Source of the DNA: Microcyclospora pomicola | Lineage: Eukaryota; Ascomycota; Dothideomycetes; Capnodiales | Reading direction: 5' to 3' | Assembly: GCA_002786065.1 (NCBI GenBank) | Contig: NHNY01000022.1 | Span: forward strand, 310,001 to 374,000 | DNA length: 64,000 nt | Part shown: positions 32,170-44,536 of the stretch, piece by piece | Layout: each line of letters opens with the position of its first letter | How positions within the stretch are numbered: the first letter of the stretch is position 1 | Notes under the pieces: model-generated | Databases searched by the model: none | Told to the model about the DNA's origin: nothing | What the model saw: the letters and a program-made list of their open reading frames with translations, nothing else | Position numbers and translations under genes: made by a program

Positions 32170-34980
32170 CTCGCTGGAAGTGTAACGGCAGGCGCAAACA
32201 ATTAGTGGTTCCTCCTTAACCACGAGAAGCCTTGTAGGGAAAGATTGAAGCAGTAATTAGGTACGCAGTTCCATGCTATAGCCTTCAGCTGTATTGCAGA
32301 GAAAAACATTGAGGTAATCTACGGCCAGACAAAAGCAGGATAGATGTGCGTTGGACGAGATATCTATAGGACACCTCGGACTACAGCCGCAGCCAAAATT
32401 GCACTACACGGCTTAGGTATCAGGAATATCTGTGGATCACACTGGAACACAAGCTAAAGACCGACCTTGGGGATGCAGCATCTCAACGGTCGAAACGCCA
32501 CAAGGCTCTTATGCCAGTTTACGCGTCTCGAAATCTGCAACGCAACTTCATGATTTCAAAGATAATTTGCTCTGGTAACCAGTTTGTCTATAAATACTGG
32601 TCTTCAGGTCTTGATGCATCACACTCATGAAAAGCTCTCTGGAGACGTAACTCGTCAAAAGCTTTTGAACCCCTATCGCACTCCATCGGAGGGCGGCCTT
32701 GTCAGTGGCTGCGATGTTCTGGAGCAACTCCCCCTCTGTGCCAGTTCGTGTCGGCCTGGCAAATAGCTCAGATGCTCCGTCCGATTTGGGGCAACGTGAT
32801 GGTCGTGATGTACAGAATCCCGAAAGGTGCGGGTTGCCCCCTGCTTAGTTTTGAGCCAAATTTTGTGCGGAATCATCGTCCATAGAACGTGCTCAAGACC
32901 TAACAGGGGGCAACCCGCACCTTTCGAACTCTGTAGAACGTGCTCGAGTTCTAACAGGGGGCAGCCCGCACCTTTCGGACTCTGTAGACCACCGCGCGAA
33001 ACCAGCGTCAAACTCAATCCGTCCTCTTGTGGGCATTGAAAGAGGATTGTGAATTGGTGGACATATCTTCTACTCCATTATATCTTGACTTATCCTTCCA
33101 CGGCGATTCTCCGACGCAGAAGCAGCGGGGGGTTGAGAAGAGACGGCGAGTGGTCCGAAAATTCCAGGTCTCCGAATCCAGCATGGAACATTCGCCCTCC
33201 CCGCCTGAGGACGAAAACGGACATGCTCCATGCACTTGCTTGCGCTTTTGGGATCCGTGTCACGAAGTTCTGGAAGCCGGATTACTAGTGATGAAGCCAT
33301 ATTATATGCTAGACCTGCGTGCGGAAGCTGGTAAGTCAGGGCAGACATGGCCCCCAGGCGCGGTGGCTGCTCTGTCTACGAAGTTTGCAGCGTCGAATTC
33401 ATGCCTCAAGCCGATCGCGCCTCAACGGTATGTATTCTGCAATAGGAGGGTGTCCGAACTACAGGATAGATCCATCGTGGCGTCCACGAGTCATGACTTT
33501 GCGATCTCGTGCTCAGATGAAGCCGTAATTGCGTCTCTACCTAAGTCTTCTTCCCACCCACGAAGGATCATATCGGCTCCCTCTGACTTTGTACTCAGCT
33601 ATCACATGAAGTTACCATCCCCTCACTGCAATAACTCCCGGTGTGTCGCATTACATTCATATACACCTCGGAGTCACCATCAACCGTCCACTTTGAGAAT
33701 GTATCGGCAATAGCACCATTACCCACATCGCCGAGTACTCCCTGCGTGAGCCATCCAAGTTCAAGACGAGACCACAATCAGGCACTCTGATCTAGCTATA
33801 AGGTACCTTAAGCACACATCTCCATCGCAGATTCGGTTCTTTCATAGCAGCCCCTGTCATACTCGTCCCCGCGCCCTGTCTCTGCCTCCCCCATCCCTTT
33901 GGCTCCTTCTCACTTGCCCTCTGCATCACACGTCTAACACAGTAGCATGTGCTCACTCTCCCGTTCCGCGTCACCCAACGTTACCTCCCCCTGACTCGTC
34001 GATGAAGTGTAAAGTGAGTGTATAGGATAGATCATCTCGCAGTACAGTATACGTCCCTCGACGTGAACAGCACGCTTTGCAACCCTACTGGGCCAGGGGG
34101 TTGGCTTCCTCCGAGAGAGAGACTGTACACGCGATCGAACAAATGTAGAAGTGGCGACATATCGGTGACGACGGACTCGATGCTTGCGAGGAGAGATTCC
34201 GATTCAGTAGCGGATTAGGCCAGAGACGATACTTCCACAAGTCCAATCCTCAGTCGTGCATGTACGAAACCCACGAAGAAGGTGGTACATGTTTTCGTCT
34301 TCGGCAGTGAGGTATGTGAAGAGCAACAGTGGCTACATGGGCCGTTCCCACCCTCTTGGCGGATGGAGCATGCAGCCCAAGGACCTACAGATGGAGTCAG
34401 ATTCGTGAGCGTTTTACTTCCCGAAACAAAATCAGGATAACGTGTAGACTCGTTCTGCACATACCCTATGAACACTCGCGAGAACACTGAGATGAAAGGA
34501 CATGATCAACACCGTAAGGTACATAAGCGTAGCCAAGGTACACCTCAAGTTGATACAGACGTACACATGCCTAGGTAATCCCTAGGTATTGAATGCGCTC
34601 CATTGCCTTCCCATTCCGATTATCCAACTAGGTACTATTCTGTACTGCACTGTACAGCACTGATCCTACACACGTGCGGGACCGTTCCTTCCGTAGCAAT
34701 GAAGATGGCCAAGGGGAGTTGCGCGCTCATGCGCAAGAAGCAAAGAACGCCATGCTTGCAAGCGCTGATGTTTGATGGGGGAGAATATGGACAGGAAGCG
34801 CTGGAGGGAGTATGATGAGGATTTTTGAGCGATCGGGGATGTGGAGGCCAGTGCTGAGTCGGTGATATAAGGGTCCATGGCGACGCGGGGAGAGGCTTCA
34901 AGTGGCGATATAACCACAGACGTAAGCTCGACGACCAAGCCGGGAGATAGCCAACGTGGAAAGCAGTGGTTTGGTGCTTC
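32170..34980. other. Long region without a supported gene, upstream of GT2
   Basis: About 2.8 kb between the GT2 start and the 3' end of the Barentsz-like gene, both on the minus strand. It carries the 23-bp inverted/tandem repeat family at 32821-32977 and TACC/CCTAGGTA words at 34515-34590. One open frame at 33183-33713 shows no domain. It may be an extended GT2 promoter. Confidence 0.45.
32821..32977. repeat. 23-bp inverted repeat with a second tandem copy
   Basis: The 23-mer at 32821-32843 is the exact reverse complement of 32904-32926. A second copy at 32955-32977 differs by one base. The two same-strand copies sit in 51-bp tandem units starting at about 32883 and 32934 that share more flanking sequence (GAACGTGCTC ... 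CTGTAGA). The first and second elements could fold into a stem with a loop of about 60 nt. No flanking target-site duplication or transposase is visible. Confidence 0.85.
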
Positions 34981-37200
34981 TCAACCTTGCGAAGGATAAT
35001 AGGCACCTTGCATCTGCATGGGCGGGGGCACCGAGGGGTAGTAGTAGTTGCCCGGGGGTGTGGGGGGCGGCAATCCGGGCATAGCGTAAGATGGCACGAA
35101 GCTTTCGGCAGGTTGATAACTCTCGGCCTGCGACTGCTGTTGTGCTTCGGCGGCTGGGAGGTAGAATACCATACCATTGCTTTCATGTGCGACCATACCA
35201 GACTGCGGCTGTGTTGAATCCTCGTCTCCGCCCGCTTGGCTAGGAGGTGGCTGGGAGGATGGCGGCGGCATGCTCGATGGAATGGGTTGCTGTGCTGGAG
35301 GAGGCTGCGGCGGCATCATATAGCCCTGCGACGGCGGCATATACATAGGCATAGGTGCATACCCTGCAGGCTGCGAGGGAGGGTAATAGTAGGGTTGCGG
35401 AGGAGGGTATTGAGGATAGTACGATTGCTGCCCGTACTGCTCATTCTGTGGCTGGAACGGCTGGGCGTGCATAGATTGTTCCGGGATGCCTGACAACGGT
35501 GTGGCTGCCTGAGGTTGTTGAGGATATTGGAATTGCTGGTGTGGCGAGTAGTATAGACCGGGTTGTGGCATGTACGCTTGTTGCTCAGACATGTGAGCCG
35601 GCAGCTGATTCTGAAAGGGCTGTGACTCGTGAGCGGTCGGTGCCTCTTGAAGCACCGCAGGCGACTCGATGCCAGTGACGGAAATCGTCTTCTGCGGCCG
35701 TGGTTGATGCACCATGGTTGTAGGCGTGCCTTGAAAGGCTGGCTGCTGTGGTAACGAATATGTATGAACCTGCGGCATGCCAGCCATAGGCGTCTGGTGC
35801 CCAGAGGTACGACGTGACGGTGGTCCCATGCTCGAGAACGATTGTCCCCCGTGCCCATGAGGAAGACGCACAACAGGTCTGTTCTGCGGAGGGATTCCGC
35901 CTGCAAAGGAGTTTGGAGAGAATGCGTCCGCGCGAGAGATGCCGGCCGTAGAAGACCTGCGGCTTGCAGCAACACTCGCAGAATACATGCTCCCGCCATA
36001 CATGCTAGTCCGACGGGAAGAGTATCCCATGCCTCCGCCTATACTTCGCTGATAGTTGTTGCGTCCATATCCTTGCTGATTCGGTCGCATCTGCCTAGGA
36101 ATGAAGATGAACGACCGGTCAGGTAAGGGAAAGATGTATCGTTGAACAAGGTTAGGGAGTGAGACTCGCACGGGCTTATCCCGTCGAAGCGGTGGCCTGT
36201 GGTTTGGGAGACGAATGTAGTGCTTCCAAGGCACTTCCGAGAAGCTGATCGGCTGCTCCATGCCTGGGAGGAAAACTCGGATCTGAACCTTGCCGACCAG
36301 AGTGACGCTGGAGAACGACACCACTCGTGACTGTCCATGAGCCTGCCCTGCTCCCTGTCCTCCACGAAACACTTGCGCTGATGCACCGTCATGCTGTCTT
36401 GTGGTTTCCGCAACTTTGCTTCTCTGCTGGGTAGGCTCCTCATTGATGGTATCATGAAGATCGTGCTTCCACGACTGCTCGTGTTCTTGTTCCACTCTTG
36501 GAAAGTTGGCATTCCCAGCCGGATGTCCAATGCCTTGCATTCCTCCTCTACCGCGTCCCCTTCCCGCCCAAGCACCCCTAGTAGGATAAGCTGGATGACC
36601 ATTTGGGCCACGTCGCGTGTCATGCATGAAGAAATTGCCACGGTTGGGGATGAAAGCAGGGTCGCCATCCCGTTTCTTCTTGTACTCCTCATGTTCGCGG
36701 CGTTGTCGGGAAGCAGGAGTCTCAGCGATTGCACCATTCGCAACCGCTGGGGCAGAAGACACCACCTCGGCCGACTTCTCCTGGATACTGCCGCCCCGAT
36801 CCATGCTTTCAAAGTCCATCGCCTGGGAAGAATCATCGACGCGCAGCCCAGTCATCATCGCCTCCGTATCTGCCATAGTCTTGAACTCCGCCGCATCTTC
36901 CGCCACCAGCTCCTTTTCCTTCTTCCCCTGCTTCCTCTTCTTGCGCGTCTTCTTCGGCCGGGCGCTGTCGTTCGTAGCACTGTCCGACTTCTTCACATCC
37001 GAAGCCATCTCTTCCATCCCGGCTTCCGGCGCGCTTCTCCCACCGACACTGCTGGCGTCCGCGTCGTCGTCCTCGACATCGCTCAGAATCGACCCCTCAC
37101 TCTGCGAGTCTCCCACCAGCACAGACCCATCCTCATCCTCGCCTTCGTCCTGTCGCCTCCTGCGACTCAGCAGAGACTTGAGTGACCGTCCAGCTGCCAT
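34981..37200 (-). CDS. Barentsz/CASC3 (Btz-domain) RNA-binding-complex protein
   Basis: Intronless, 739 aa, almost wholly disordered. Residues about 1-160 are acidic with a lysine-rich patch (RPKKTRKKRKQGKKEKE). The Btz-like core at about 165-200 reads RREHEEYKKKR, then PAFIPNRGNFFMHD, followed by an RGG-rich patch (GRGRGRGG). The second half is rich in Pro, Gln, Tyr and Gly. In animals the Btz/SELOR core binds eIF4AIII in the exon junction complex; fungal Btz-domain proteins are less studied. The assignment rests on the short FFMHD core, so confidence in the exact role is moderate. It lies head-to-tail with SLY1 on the same strand. Confidence 0.75.
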   Translation of the reverse strand: MAAGRSLKSLLSRRRRQDEGEDEDGSVLVGDSQSEGSILSDVEDDDADASSVGGRSAPEAGMEEMASDVKKSDSATNDSARPKKTRKKRKQGKKEKELVAEDAAEFKTMADTEAMMTGLRVDDSSQAMDFESMDRGGSIQEKSAEVVSSAPAVANGAIAETPASRQRREHEEYKKKRDGDPAFIPNRGNFFMHDTRRGPNGHPAYPTRGAWAGRGRGRGGMQGIGHPAGNANFPRVEQEHEQSWKHDLHDTINEEPTQQRSKVAETTRQHDGASAQVFRGGQGAGQAHGQSRVVSFSSVTLVGKVQIRVFLPGMEQPISFSEVPWKHYIRLPNHRPPLRRDKPVRVSLPNLVQRYIFPLPDRSFIFIPRQMRPNQQGYGRNNYQRSIGGGMGYSSRRTSMYGGSMYSASVAASRRSSTAGISRADAFSPNSFAGGIPPQNRPVVRLPHGHGGQSFSSMGPPSRRTSGHQTPMAGMPQVHTYSLPQQPAFQGTPTTMVHQPRPQKTISVTGIESPAVLQEAPTAHESQPFQNQLPAHMSEQQAYMPQPGLYYSPHQQFQYPQQPQAATPLSGIPEQSMHAQPFQPQNEQYGQQSYYPQYPPPQPYYYPPSQPAGYAPMPMYMPPSQGYMMPPQPPPAQQPIPSSMPPPSSQPPPSQAGGDEDSTQPQSGMVAHESNGMVFYLPAAEAQQQSQAESYQPAESFVPSYAMPGLPPPTPPGNYYYPSVPPPMQMQGAYYPSQG

Positions 37201-37701
37201 GTTGAGTCTGCCGTCGCCGAATTAATGTACGCAGAAGAGTGTTGTCGACAATATCCTGCGCCGTGAGCCGTGCGATGCGCTCCTATCAGGCCGCCGAGGA
37301 GATGCAACACGAGAGGGGAAGAGGCGATCAACGTCCTACGGATTGCGCGATATAAAGCCAGTGGAATCTCATGTTCCAACTGTGTCTCTGGCTCAGACAC
37401 GTTCAACACTCCCCTGACACGCCAAGGGGTAGAAGTCGATGCGATGGTTCGCAAAAGTTGATGTCAACTGGAGGTAATGGTCGGCGTTAGGTCATCGGCT
37501 TGGCAGGGAACGGAAGGGGCCTGACTAATCGGACTGCTCCCAAAGCACAACATTTATTGCATGGACATTCACACATGATACATGGACAAGTCAAATCAAC
37601 TCGCAACACAGCGCATGACGGGAGGAACCAGTGCAGCATGTAACATCATGTACAATTGCGATCCTTGAAATGTTGTACTTGCTTCATGCCTCTGATATCT
37701 A
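37201..37701. other. Intergenic region between SLY1 and the Btz-like gene
   Basis: About 0.5 kb between two minus-strand genes. No gene or repeat is seen. Confidence 0.4.
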
Positions 37702-39975
37702 TCAGCTTTCTTTGCCCAATCTTCCCAACTCTGCTAGGAAGGTACCCGCGTTCACCAACTCGGTGCTTCCGTAGGTCACACGTTTCTTGCTCACGGCGCC
37801 AGCAGCTCCAGCGCCACTGCTGGTCCGCTTCGCCCAGTCCTGTAAGTTTCCGTATTCGTCCATGCTGCCTCCACCGACGGTGAAAACGATGGCCTCGCTG
37901 AACCCTTGCCGACGCTGGCCGAAAGACGCCTCAATCCCTCTGCTTTGCGCACTTCCAGTGCGAGCATCCTTTGCTGTAGGTGGCATCGTCCCGCGCGCGT
38001 TGGCAGATCGCGGGTCGAAGTAGAGGAAGCCCTCAGTCTTCTGCAGAGCACTTGCCGATGCGTTTTGTGGATCCATCAGACTTTCAGTGATCTTGGTCAG
38101 GGTCAGATCCTTGTTGACAGGCAGGAAATTCTTCACGCCAGAAATAAGATTGTCGAAGTTGGCACCTAGACCGGCGTCTTTGAAGCGATCGGTCAATCGC
38201 GAAGAGATGGAGCTGAAGCCGCGGAAGAGATCGGTCGAGGCGGATGATTGCTGTGGTTGGGTCGGTGCGGATGAGATCATTGTCATTCGTGTGATTTCAC
38301 GCACTCGCCTGATGTACGCAATGGGGACTGTGTCTACACCTGTCTTCTTGAGCGATTCTTCAAACCGCTCCATGTCTGCACGTGACACTTCTTGTTCGGT
38401 GTTCAAAAACCATATGATGAACAGTCTTAGCTTGTCAAGTGGTTCTTTGCCCTTGTCGGGATCGTTGAGCAACTCGAGCATTTGAGCCTTTGATTGCTTC
38501 TTGATATCTTCTTCCAGTTGGAAGAAGTTATCAAGTTGCCGCTCCTTGATCCCCTTCAATAGCGCAGTGGCGATGTTCATGTGCATGTCTAGCAAAGCTT
38601 TTCGTTCTCTCAATTCCGGAAGTAGCGTGATAGCGGCCTTCAGATGTTGAGCTGATGCGCTTGTGTCGTTCTGTAGATCTTCGATTGAGGTGCCACCGGT
38701 CTTCTTAGAAATCTCTGCTGCATCATCCTTGTATCGTGTGAGCTCTGTGTCGATATCTTCGGCGACCTGTGGGAAGGGAATGCCGGCATTTTTATTCCAG
38801 AAGAAATCGCTGGAGGTAAGATCGTAGGACCGTTTGGTGACGGCACTAGCCGGGTTGCTCTCGTCTGCGGAGGTCTCCACGGTAATTCGATTCAGCCGCA
38901 TGCTTAAGACATCGTGAATCAACGATTGATAGGTCCATGAATGTGAAAGCATTGGCACGAGATCTACGTTCCGATCCACTATTATGAGCACAGGCCTGGA
39001 GGCCGGAGTGCCTGATCCCGCCGCGGTACGAGTGCCTGAGAACAGGTTGTCCTTGGCGTTCAGGATGTGGTCTCGCAACTTTCGATCAAGTTTGGCCGCG
39101 ATCATTTCGGCGGCGCCCCCTTTTGGACAGCGAATGATGGGTATTGTGCCTGAAAGTGTTAGTGGCGAAACTGAGTCACGCAAGTTGTATACTCACCCAT
39201 TGTCACTGCGACGCTGAACAGACCGCTCACGATACGATCAACATTCGCATCAATCTCTTCATCACTTGTTTGCGCACTGTTCATTGACCAGTACGTTTCG
39301 GTTCCCATGCCAAGGCTGAATAAGTTGGGCTCGCTGACAATGAAGTTGAGATATTGGTCGAAGATCTGGCTGATGCTCTCCGACGTGTTCGCTTGTGCGG
39401 TTTGAGCTGCAAAGTCCTCCAACAGTGGTCGCGAGATGGAGGATAGGAAATTCACGTAGGCGGGCGAGTACATTCCTTTCTGCAAGTCCTGAGTGATGTG
39501 CTCCAGATTGGAGGCGGTTGGTTCCACAAGGTAGACGACGGGCACGTCAGGTATCGCATGTCGTTGTGAATTTATATTTCTAATGACGCCCCGTCAGTCA
39601 TGGCCAAGTTGCTATCCTTCATGCCGCATTTCGAGGATGGATGTTGCTCAACCTACAGGTGTATTGTGATTCCCCAGCCTCTTAGATCATTGACCCTCAA
39701 CACACTGCTGATCACATCGCGACCCAGATTATCAAATACCAGCACTTTCCATATCGGTTCTCCATCGGAATTGAGAATAGGTGTAGACTTGGGTATCAAC
39801 CCATTGGCAGCGGAAGGATCATGGTGAAGGTCGCTGTTTTCCTGCGGGACGTGGTTGAGATTAAGGATTCGCTCGATCGAGGCTGCGAGATTTTAGCCGG
39901 TGAACTGGATTGTGCCATTGCATGAACAAGCTACCAACCTACTTGGCGATCGCGAAGTGTCTGGTAGGAGGACAT
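37702..39975 (-). CDS. SLY1: Sec1/Munc18-family protein Sly1
   Basis: Exons 39975-39939, 39882-39657, 39579-39197 and 39149-37702, 697 aa. The protein opens [12 protein letters not shown], then ILNLNH and [16 protein letters not shown], and rejoins as [22 protein letters not shown] across the second junction. Later blocks include [20 protein letters not shown] and [11 protein letters not shown], both typical of the Sly1/SCFD1 branch. Sly1 clasps the syntaxin Sed5/Ufe1 and drives SNARE assembly in ER-Golgi traffic. The first exon is only 37 nt. The short introns (47-77 nt) have ordinary signals except a GTAGGT donor at 39656. Confidence 0.95.
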
Positions 39976-40959
39976 TGTGACGAGCAACGGCTGCGAACCA
40001 GCCTTGACACCAGCTCAGCGCATCCGCGGCCTTGACGATATTGCGATCAACCTCTGGCGGTTCAATGGACTTGTTTCGCAAACAGTGTTGGTGCCTGTAC
40101 GGGAACTGGAGTAGGCACAATTGCATGTGATGAGAACAACTACAGCACATATAACATACATATTCACTTGGCAAGCTGATGCCATCTCCGAACCATGACT
40201 TATTTGGCGCTAGTCCCTAATCGCGCAAGCTTGTATTACTGCCGATCCATGTCCTCCGCTTCCTTTCTTTCCCCCAAGTCTCCTCCTCGACCTCTTCTAC
40301 AACCACCACCAACCTCACCACCTCTCCTTCTCACGGCCCTTCAGTCCCTTCGTTCCACTCTCTGCCGCCTCTTTGATCCCCTGACGAGCGTGTTGAGATA
40401 TTGCATGGCAAATTGGGGATAATCTGGGTCGTGTTGTGTGCTCGTGGACGACTCTGGATGCAGTGTGATGCAGCGTCCGCAGACGGTCCATCTCGTTGAC
40501 TGAACGGTGATGCACCGCTGCCACTGAACCATATCCTCAGCATCAGCATCATCCTCATCATCTTGTTTTTCCCGTCATTGCTGCTACATGACCGCTGCTT
40601 AAGCATCGGCCTGTGATAATTGTGCTCAGCACGTTTTAAAGCCCCTTGACCGCGCGCTGTACGTTCCACGGTCGCTTTGCTCGGCAAGGACTGTATAGAG
40701 GACGCGCGAGCGGCATAATTTCAAGCGCTGCACGGTGACTACGACGCCGATAATCAGATATCCAGACTTTCCACGAGCGTATCTGGCATTCGTCCATCAC
40801 TTGAGGGCTTACGCATTGCCGAGGGTGGATTTGCAGCAGGCGTCGCTCTCAGCCTCATAGACTTTGGCGTGTCTAACGCTTACTTTTGCCTCAAGTCGCA
40901 CTCTCTCACAAGCGCACGGACCACTTCCGCTTCAGTACCATCGGCCACACACGCCCGGC
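39976..40959. other. Divergent promoter region between SLY1 and the PNUTS-like gene
   Basis: About 1 kb between divergent starts. CT-rich tracts near 40246-40370 are seen. No gene is supported. Confidence 0.4.
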
Positions 40960-43900
40960 ATGGACAATCCGCAGATGCCTCGCAACGAGCATAGTAATCA
41001 TAATGAAGCGTTTGCAACCAGCGCCATGTTTGCAGATAGCCAGCAGCAATACCACGCTTATGACGAACTGTTTCCGAATCCCGTTGACCACAATAGCTTC
41101 GCCGACCAAACTTGGCCTGTAGATGGATTCTCTGGATCTGCGCAGTCACGTGCTCCATCATGGCAACCCAACAGTAATGCCAACCCTGCGGCACCACCAC
41201 ATCTGAATGCTGCCTATGCGCGCTCTCACTCCAACAGTCCTGCGCAGTTCGCCCAGAATGGCTATCCTGGCTACCCTGCTCGGCCTGCGTATCAATATCG
41301 TCCGCAACAATACGACGTTGCCCTTGTCGCCACGTCCACGTCTGGCCAGGACTTCAACACCGCCTTTGCACGTTATGGAAACCAACCTCAGTATGCCGGC
41401 ACCATTGCTCCGCAAGCACTGGAGCAAGACGTTCGTCCGTCAGTGCCGGCTCGGACCTCATTCGGGAACGTCGATCTCGCCGCCGCAACGAACGCTATGC
41501 CGCGTCCGACTCAGTCGCCCTTTCCAACGATCGTGAATCACCAAGAATTGATCACATCTATACCAGAAGGGAGCATCGAGCTTTCGTCTGGTCTGTCCAT
41601 CATCGACATTGATGTCCTGTCCCGGGCAACCAATTCGGAAAGGATGGGCAACTTCGTCAACATCGGCAAGGATGTTTTCGAGTTTGGTGTTTCCCGCACC
41701 CCCATCCCGGCCTACTTTGCACGCAAATCGAGAAATGAGCTTAAACGAATGGCTGAAAGTGACCAGGCGCTGCTTGCCAAATTCAGCCGAAAGTCAGCCA
41801 AGAAGCAAAGAGTCGTGGCTCCGTCTTACCGACCCCTGGTCAAATCTGTCGTTGCAAAGCCTGCTGGGGATCTCACAGAATCGATCAAGTATGAAGGCGA
41901 TTCCTCGAGCGAGACGTCTTCGTCATCCGACGATGATGACGACTCCTCGTACACTTCTGATGAAGATACCACATCTCCGCTGCCTACCAAGCGTCCTGAT
42001 AGTCCCAAGGCTGCCACAGAATATGACACCATCAAAGCTCTATGGCGCAGCAAGAGGAAGCCCCTCGATTCGGAAAGCTTGCGCCAAGGCATTGTCGATT
42101 TCTGGGACATCATCAAGACCATTCGGGACAGGTGGAAAGCGGATCAGACCGCCCTTGCGGACGCGGAAGAGAAAAAGAGAGCTGGTGAGCTACCACTCTT
42201 GCGAAGCAGAGTCAAGGACCAGCGCGACATGCTGGAGACGGCTTTTAAGACTGCCATCAAGCACGGTCATAAGAGCATTCTAGAATTGTAAGTTTACCCC
42301 CTAGACACGATTGTTTGTGGTTGGTCGCGGCGGTGCGAATGAGTTACATAGCTGGATGTGCACTTGTCTACGAAGCTTTGTGTGAAGGTTTCGCAAGCGA
42401 AAAGTCATGCTTCGAGATCCACGCTATCTTCCAAGTCTATAAAGCCAGGCTTAAGCCATACACATATTAAAGTGCTATGGCGATGTCAATGGCCGCTGTA
42501 GTATCGCTGCGGACGAGCTTCGAATCGTATTGCATGGCCCGTCATGCGCACGTCTTAGCTGCATCATACTTGCATATAGTATAGTCTTTGTGCAACAATA
42601 CTGACAATGTCACAGATTGGGCGAGAATCAGTCTCTCCTCTTTCTCTGCTACCAGTTCCTGCTCGACAGGTGGAAGGAGGATGATGCCAACTCGACCATT
42701 GCTCGTGCGATTCTAGACCTCATGGTTGTCCTGACCACGGTGGATGATAAGAAACTGGAGAAAACACATCTGAAAAAGCTCTTTCCCAAGTATATTACAA
42801 AAGCCGATGCGAAAACCCAATGGCTGGTGAAGAAGATCATGGCCACCGCTTCGGCGAACACCAAGGCCACGCCTGCCACAAGCGACGCTGTAGTCCCTAC
42901 CGCACAGTCAGTGTCAGCCACCGCACCCTCAAAGGCGACAGATGCAAAACCCGTTAGCGGATTGAAGCGTGCTGCGAGCAGTACTGCAGAGGGGTCGGTC
43001 CAGAAGAGACTTGCAGTCGGTAATGCCGTCAGTGGCGGAGCAATCAAATCTGCAGGCTCGATCAAGAAGTTGCCAGGCGAGGTCAGCAAGAGTGCTCCAG
43101 GCACGATATCAGCAGCGAAAGCGAAGGCCGTGCCCGCAAAAACTATCGCTGCCAAAACCGTCACCGCAAAGCCATCTGGTACTGGATTTTTCGCTTCCCT
43201 GCAATCAGCGACTGCAAAGAAGAATTTCCCATCGACTGCGGTCAAGTCCGCCGCCAAGATCGCCGAGAAGAAATCGGCAACTGCTCCACAGAATGCGGCA
43301 CCCAAGTCTACGTTCTCCTTCGCAGAAACCATGGCTACCATCTCCAAGCCGAAGGAGCCGCCAAAGCCTCTACCGAAGCAAGAGAAGGAGCAACCGCAAG
43401 AAACAGCAGAGGAGAAGACGAAACGCCTGCGGAAGGAGGCAAGACGCAAGCTACACGTCACCTTCAAGCCTGACGAAGACCTGGTCGAAACACGATACTT
43501 CACGCATGATCCCGACGAAGACCTTGGTCATGATTCTAGTCAGACTCGCGATGTAGGCGATGTCGGAGGAGAGGGCCGCATGCTGAAGCTGCAGAACCAA
43601 TTGATGGATGTTGATGAAGATGAAGAGACGATGGACCGTGACAAGCTTGCACTGTTTGAGGAACCGCGCCTGATCGACTTTAGCACCGTCCCCGAGGAGG
43701 AACGTTCGAGAAATTACGCTCCTTATGGGGGTGGGAGACTTCAGGTGGACTCTTCTGAACGTGTCGCTCGCGATCAATATGAGGCTGGTACTTTGATGGC
43801 ACTCTATAGCAGTGTGGATGACATTCCGCCCAATCCCAAGGAACCTGCCGAGCCATATAATGGCGTCCACACCAGTACATTCAAGAAGTTCGATCTGCCT

Positions 43901-44536
43901 GAGGATGCCAAGTTCTTGAATCGTGCTCGTCAAAGGAGGTCAGCTCAACCTCACGCATACTATTCGAAGCAGGTGACGAATGCTGCTCCAAGCATCGACT
44001 TTGCCGCCCTCGGACAGCTGTTTGGCAATAAACAACAGCAGCAGCCGCAAGTCCAGCATGCTGTCGCAGCTCAGGCTCCAGCTCTTGATTTGCAGAAGAT
44101 CCTGGCTAGTATCCAGGGTGCGCCTGCGGTTCAGCAACCGCCACAAGCCACGTCCTTCATGGATTACCAGGCTCCACCTCCAACAGTCATGATACCCGAA
44201 GCACCCGCACAGCCTGACATTGGCGCGATCCTTGCTGCGCTCCAGAAGTCACAAGCGCAGCAGCAGACTCAGGCCCCGCAAGACTACAACATACATCAGC
44301 ACCCGCCCGCTTCCTTCGAGAATCCCGACCGCGTGCGACTCCGCGAAGGCATGGCGGACCACACTAACAGTAACGCTTCGACCAGTGACAACGAGCGCAA
44401 GGGTTGGCAGGAGCGCGTCTATCGGACCAAAGTCTGCCATTTCTGGGAGCTGGGCAAGTGCAAGAAAGGTGATAATTGCACATATCTGCACGAATACCCG
44501 GCGGATCATCAGGCGAACGCGGCGGCGAATTCGTGA
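40960..44536 (+). CDS. PNUTS/Ppn1-like nuclear PP1-targeting protein with CCCH zinc finger
   Basis: Exons 40960-42287 and 42616-44536, 1082 aa. The first 220 residues are low complexity (Asn, Gln, Pro, Ala). Residues about 395-520 form a helical TFIIS N-terminal (TND/LW)-like domain that spans the intron (ILELLGENQSLLF). A PP1-docking RVxF-type motif, KLHVTF, is at about 721-726 and is followed by an acidic YF segment as in PNUTS. A single CCCH finger ends the protein: Cys1050, Cys1058, Cys1064, His1068 (C-x7-C-x5-C-x3-H). This order (TND, RVxF, finger) is that of PNUTS and S. pombe Ppn1 in the cleavage/polyadenylation phosphatase module, controlling RNA polymerase II termination. The 328-nt intron is the longest in the window. 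Confidence 0.78.

Noticed and set aside
33183-33713. Plus-strand open frame of about 176 codons in the GT2 upstream region
   Set aside because: No recognisable domain, mixed composition and no splice or promoter support; probably chance.
42649-43503. Minus-strand open frame opposite the PNUTS-like gene
   Set aside because: Shadow of an Ala/Lys-rich coding stretch.
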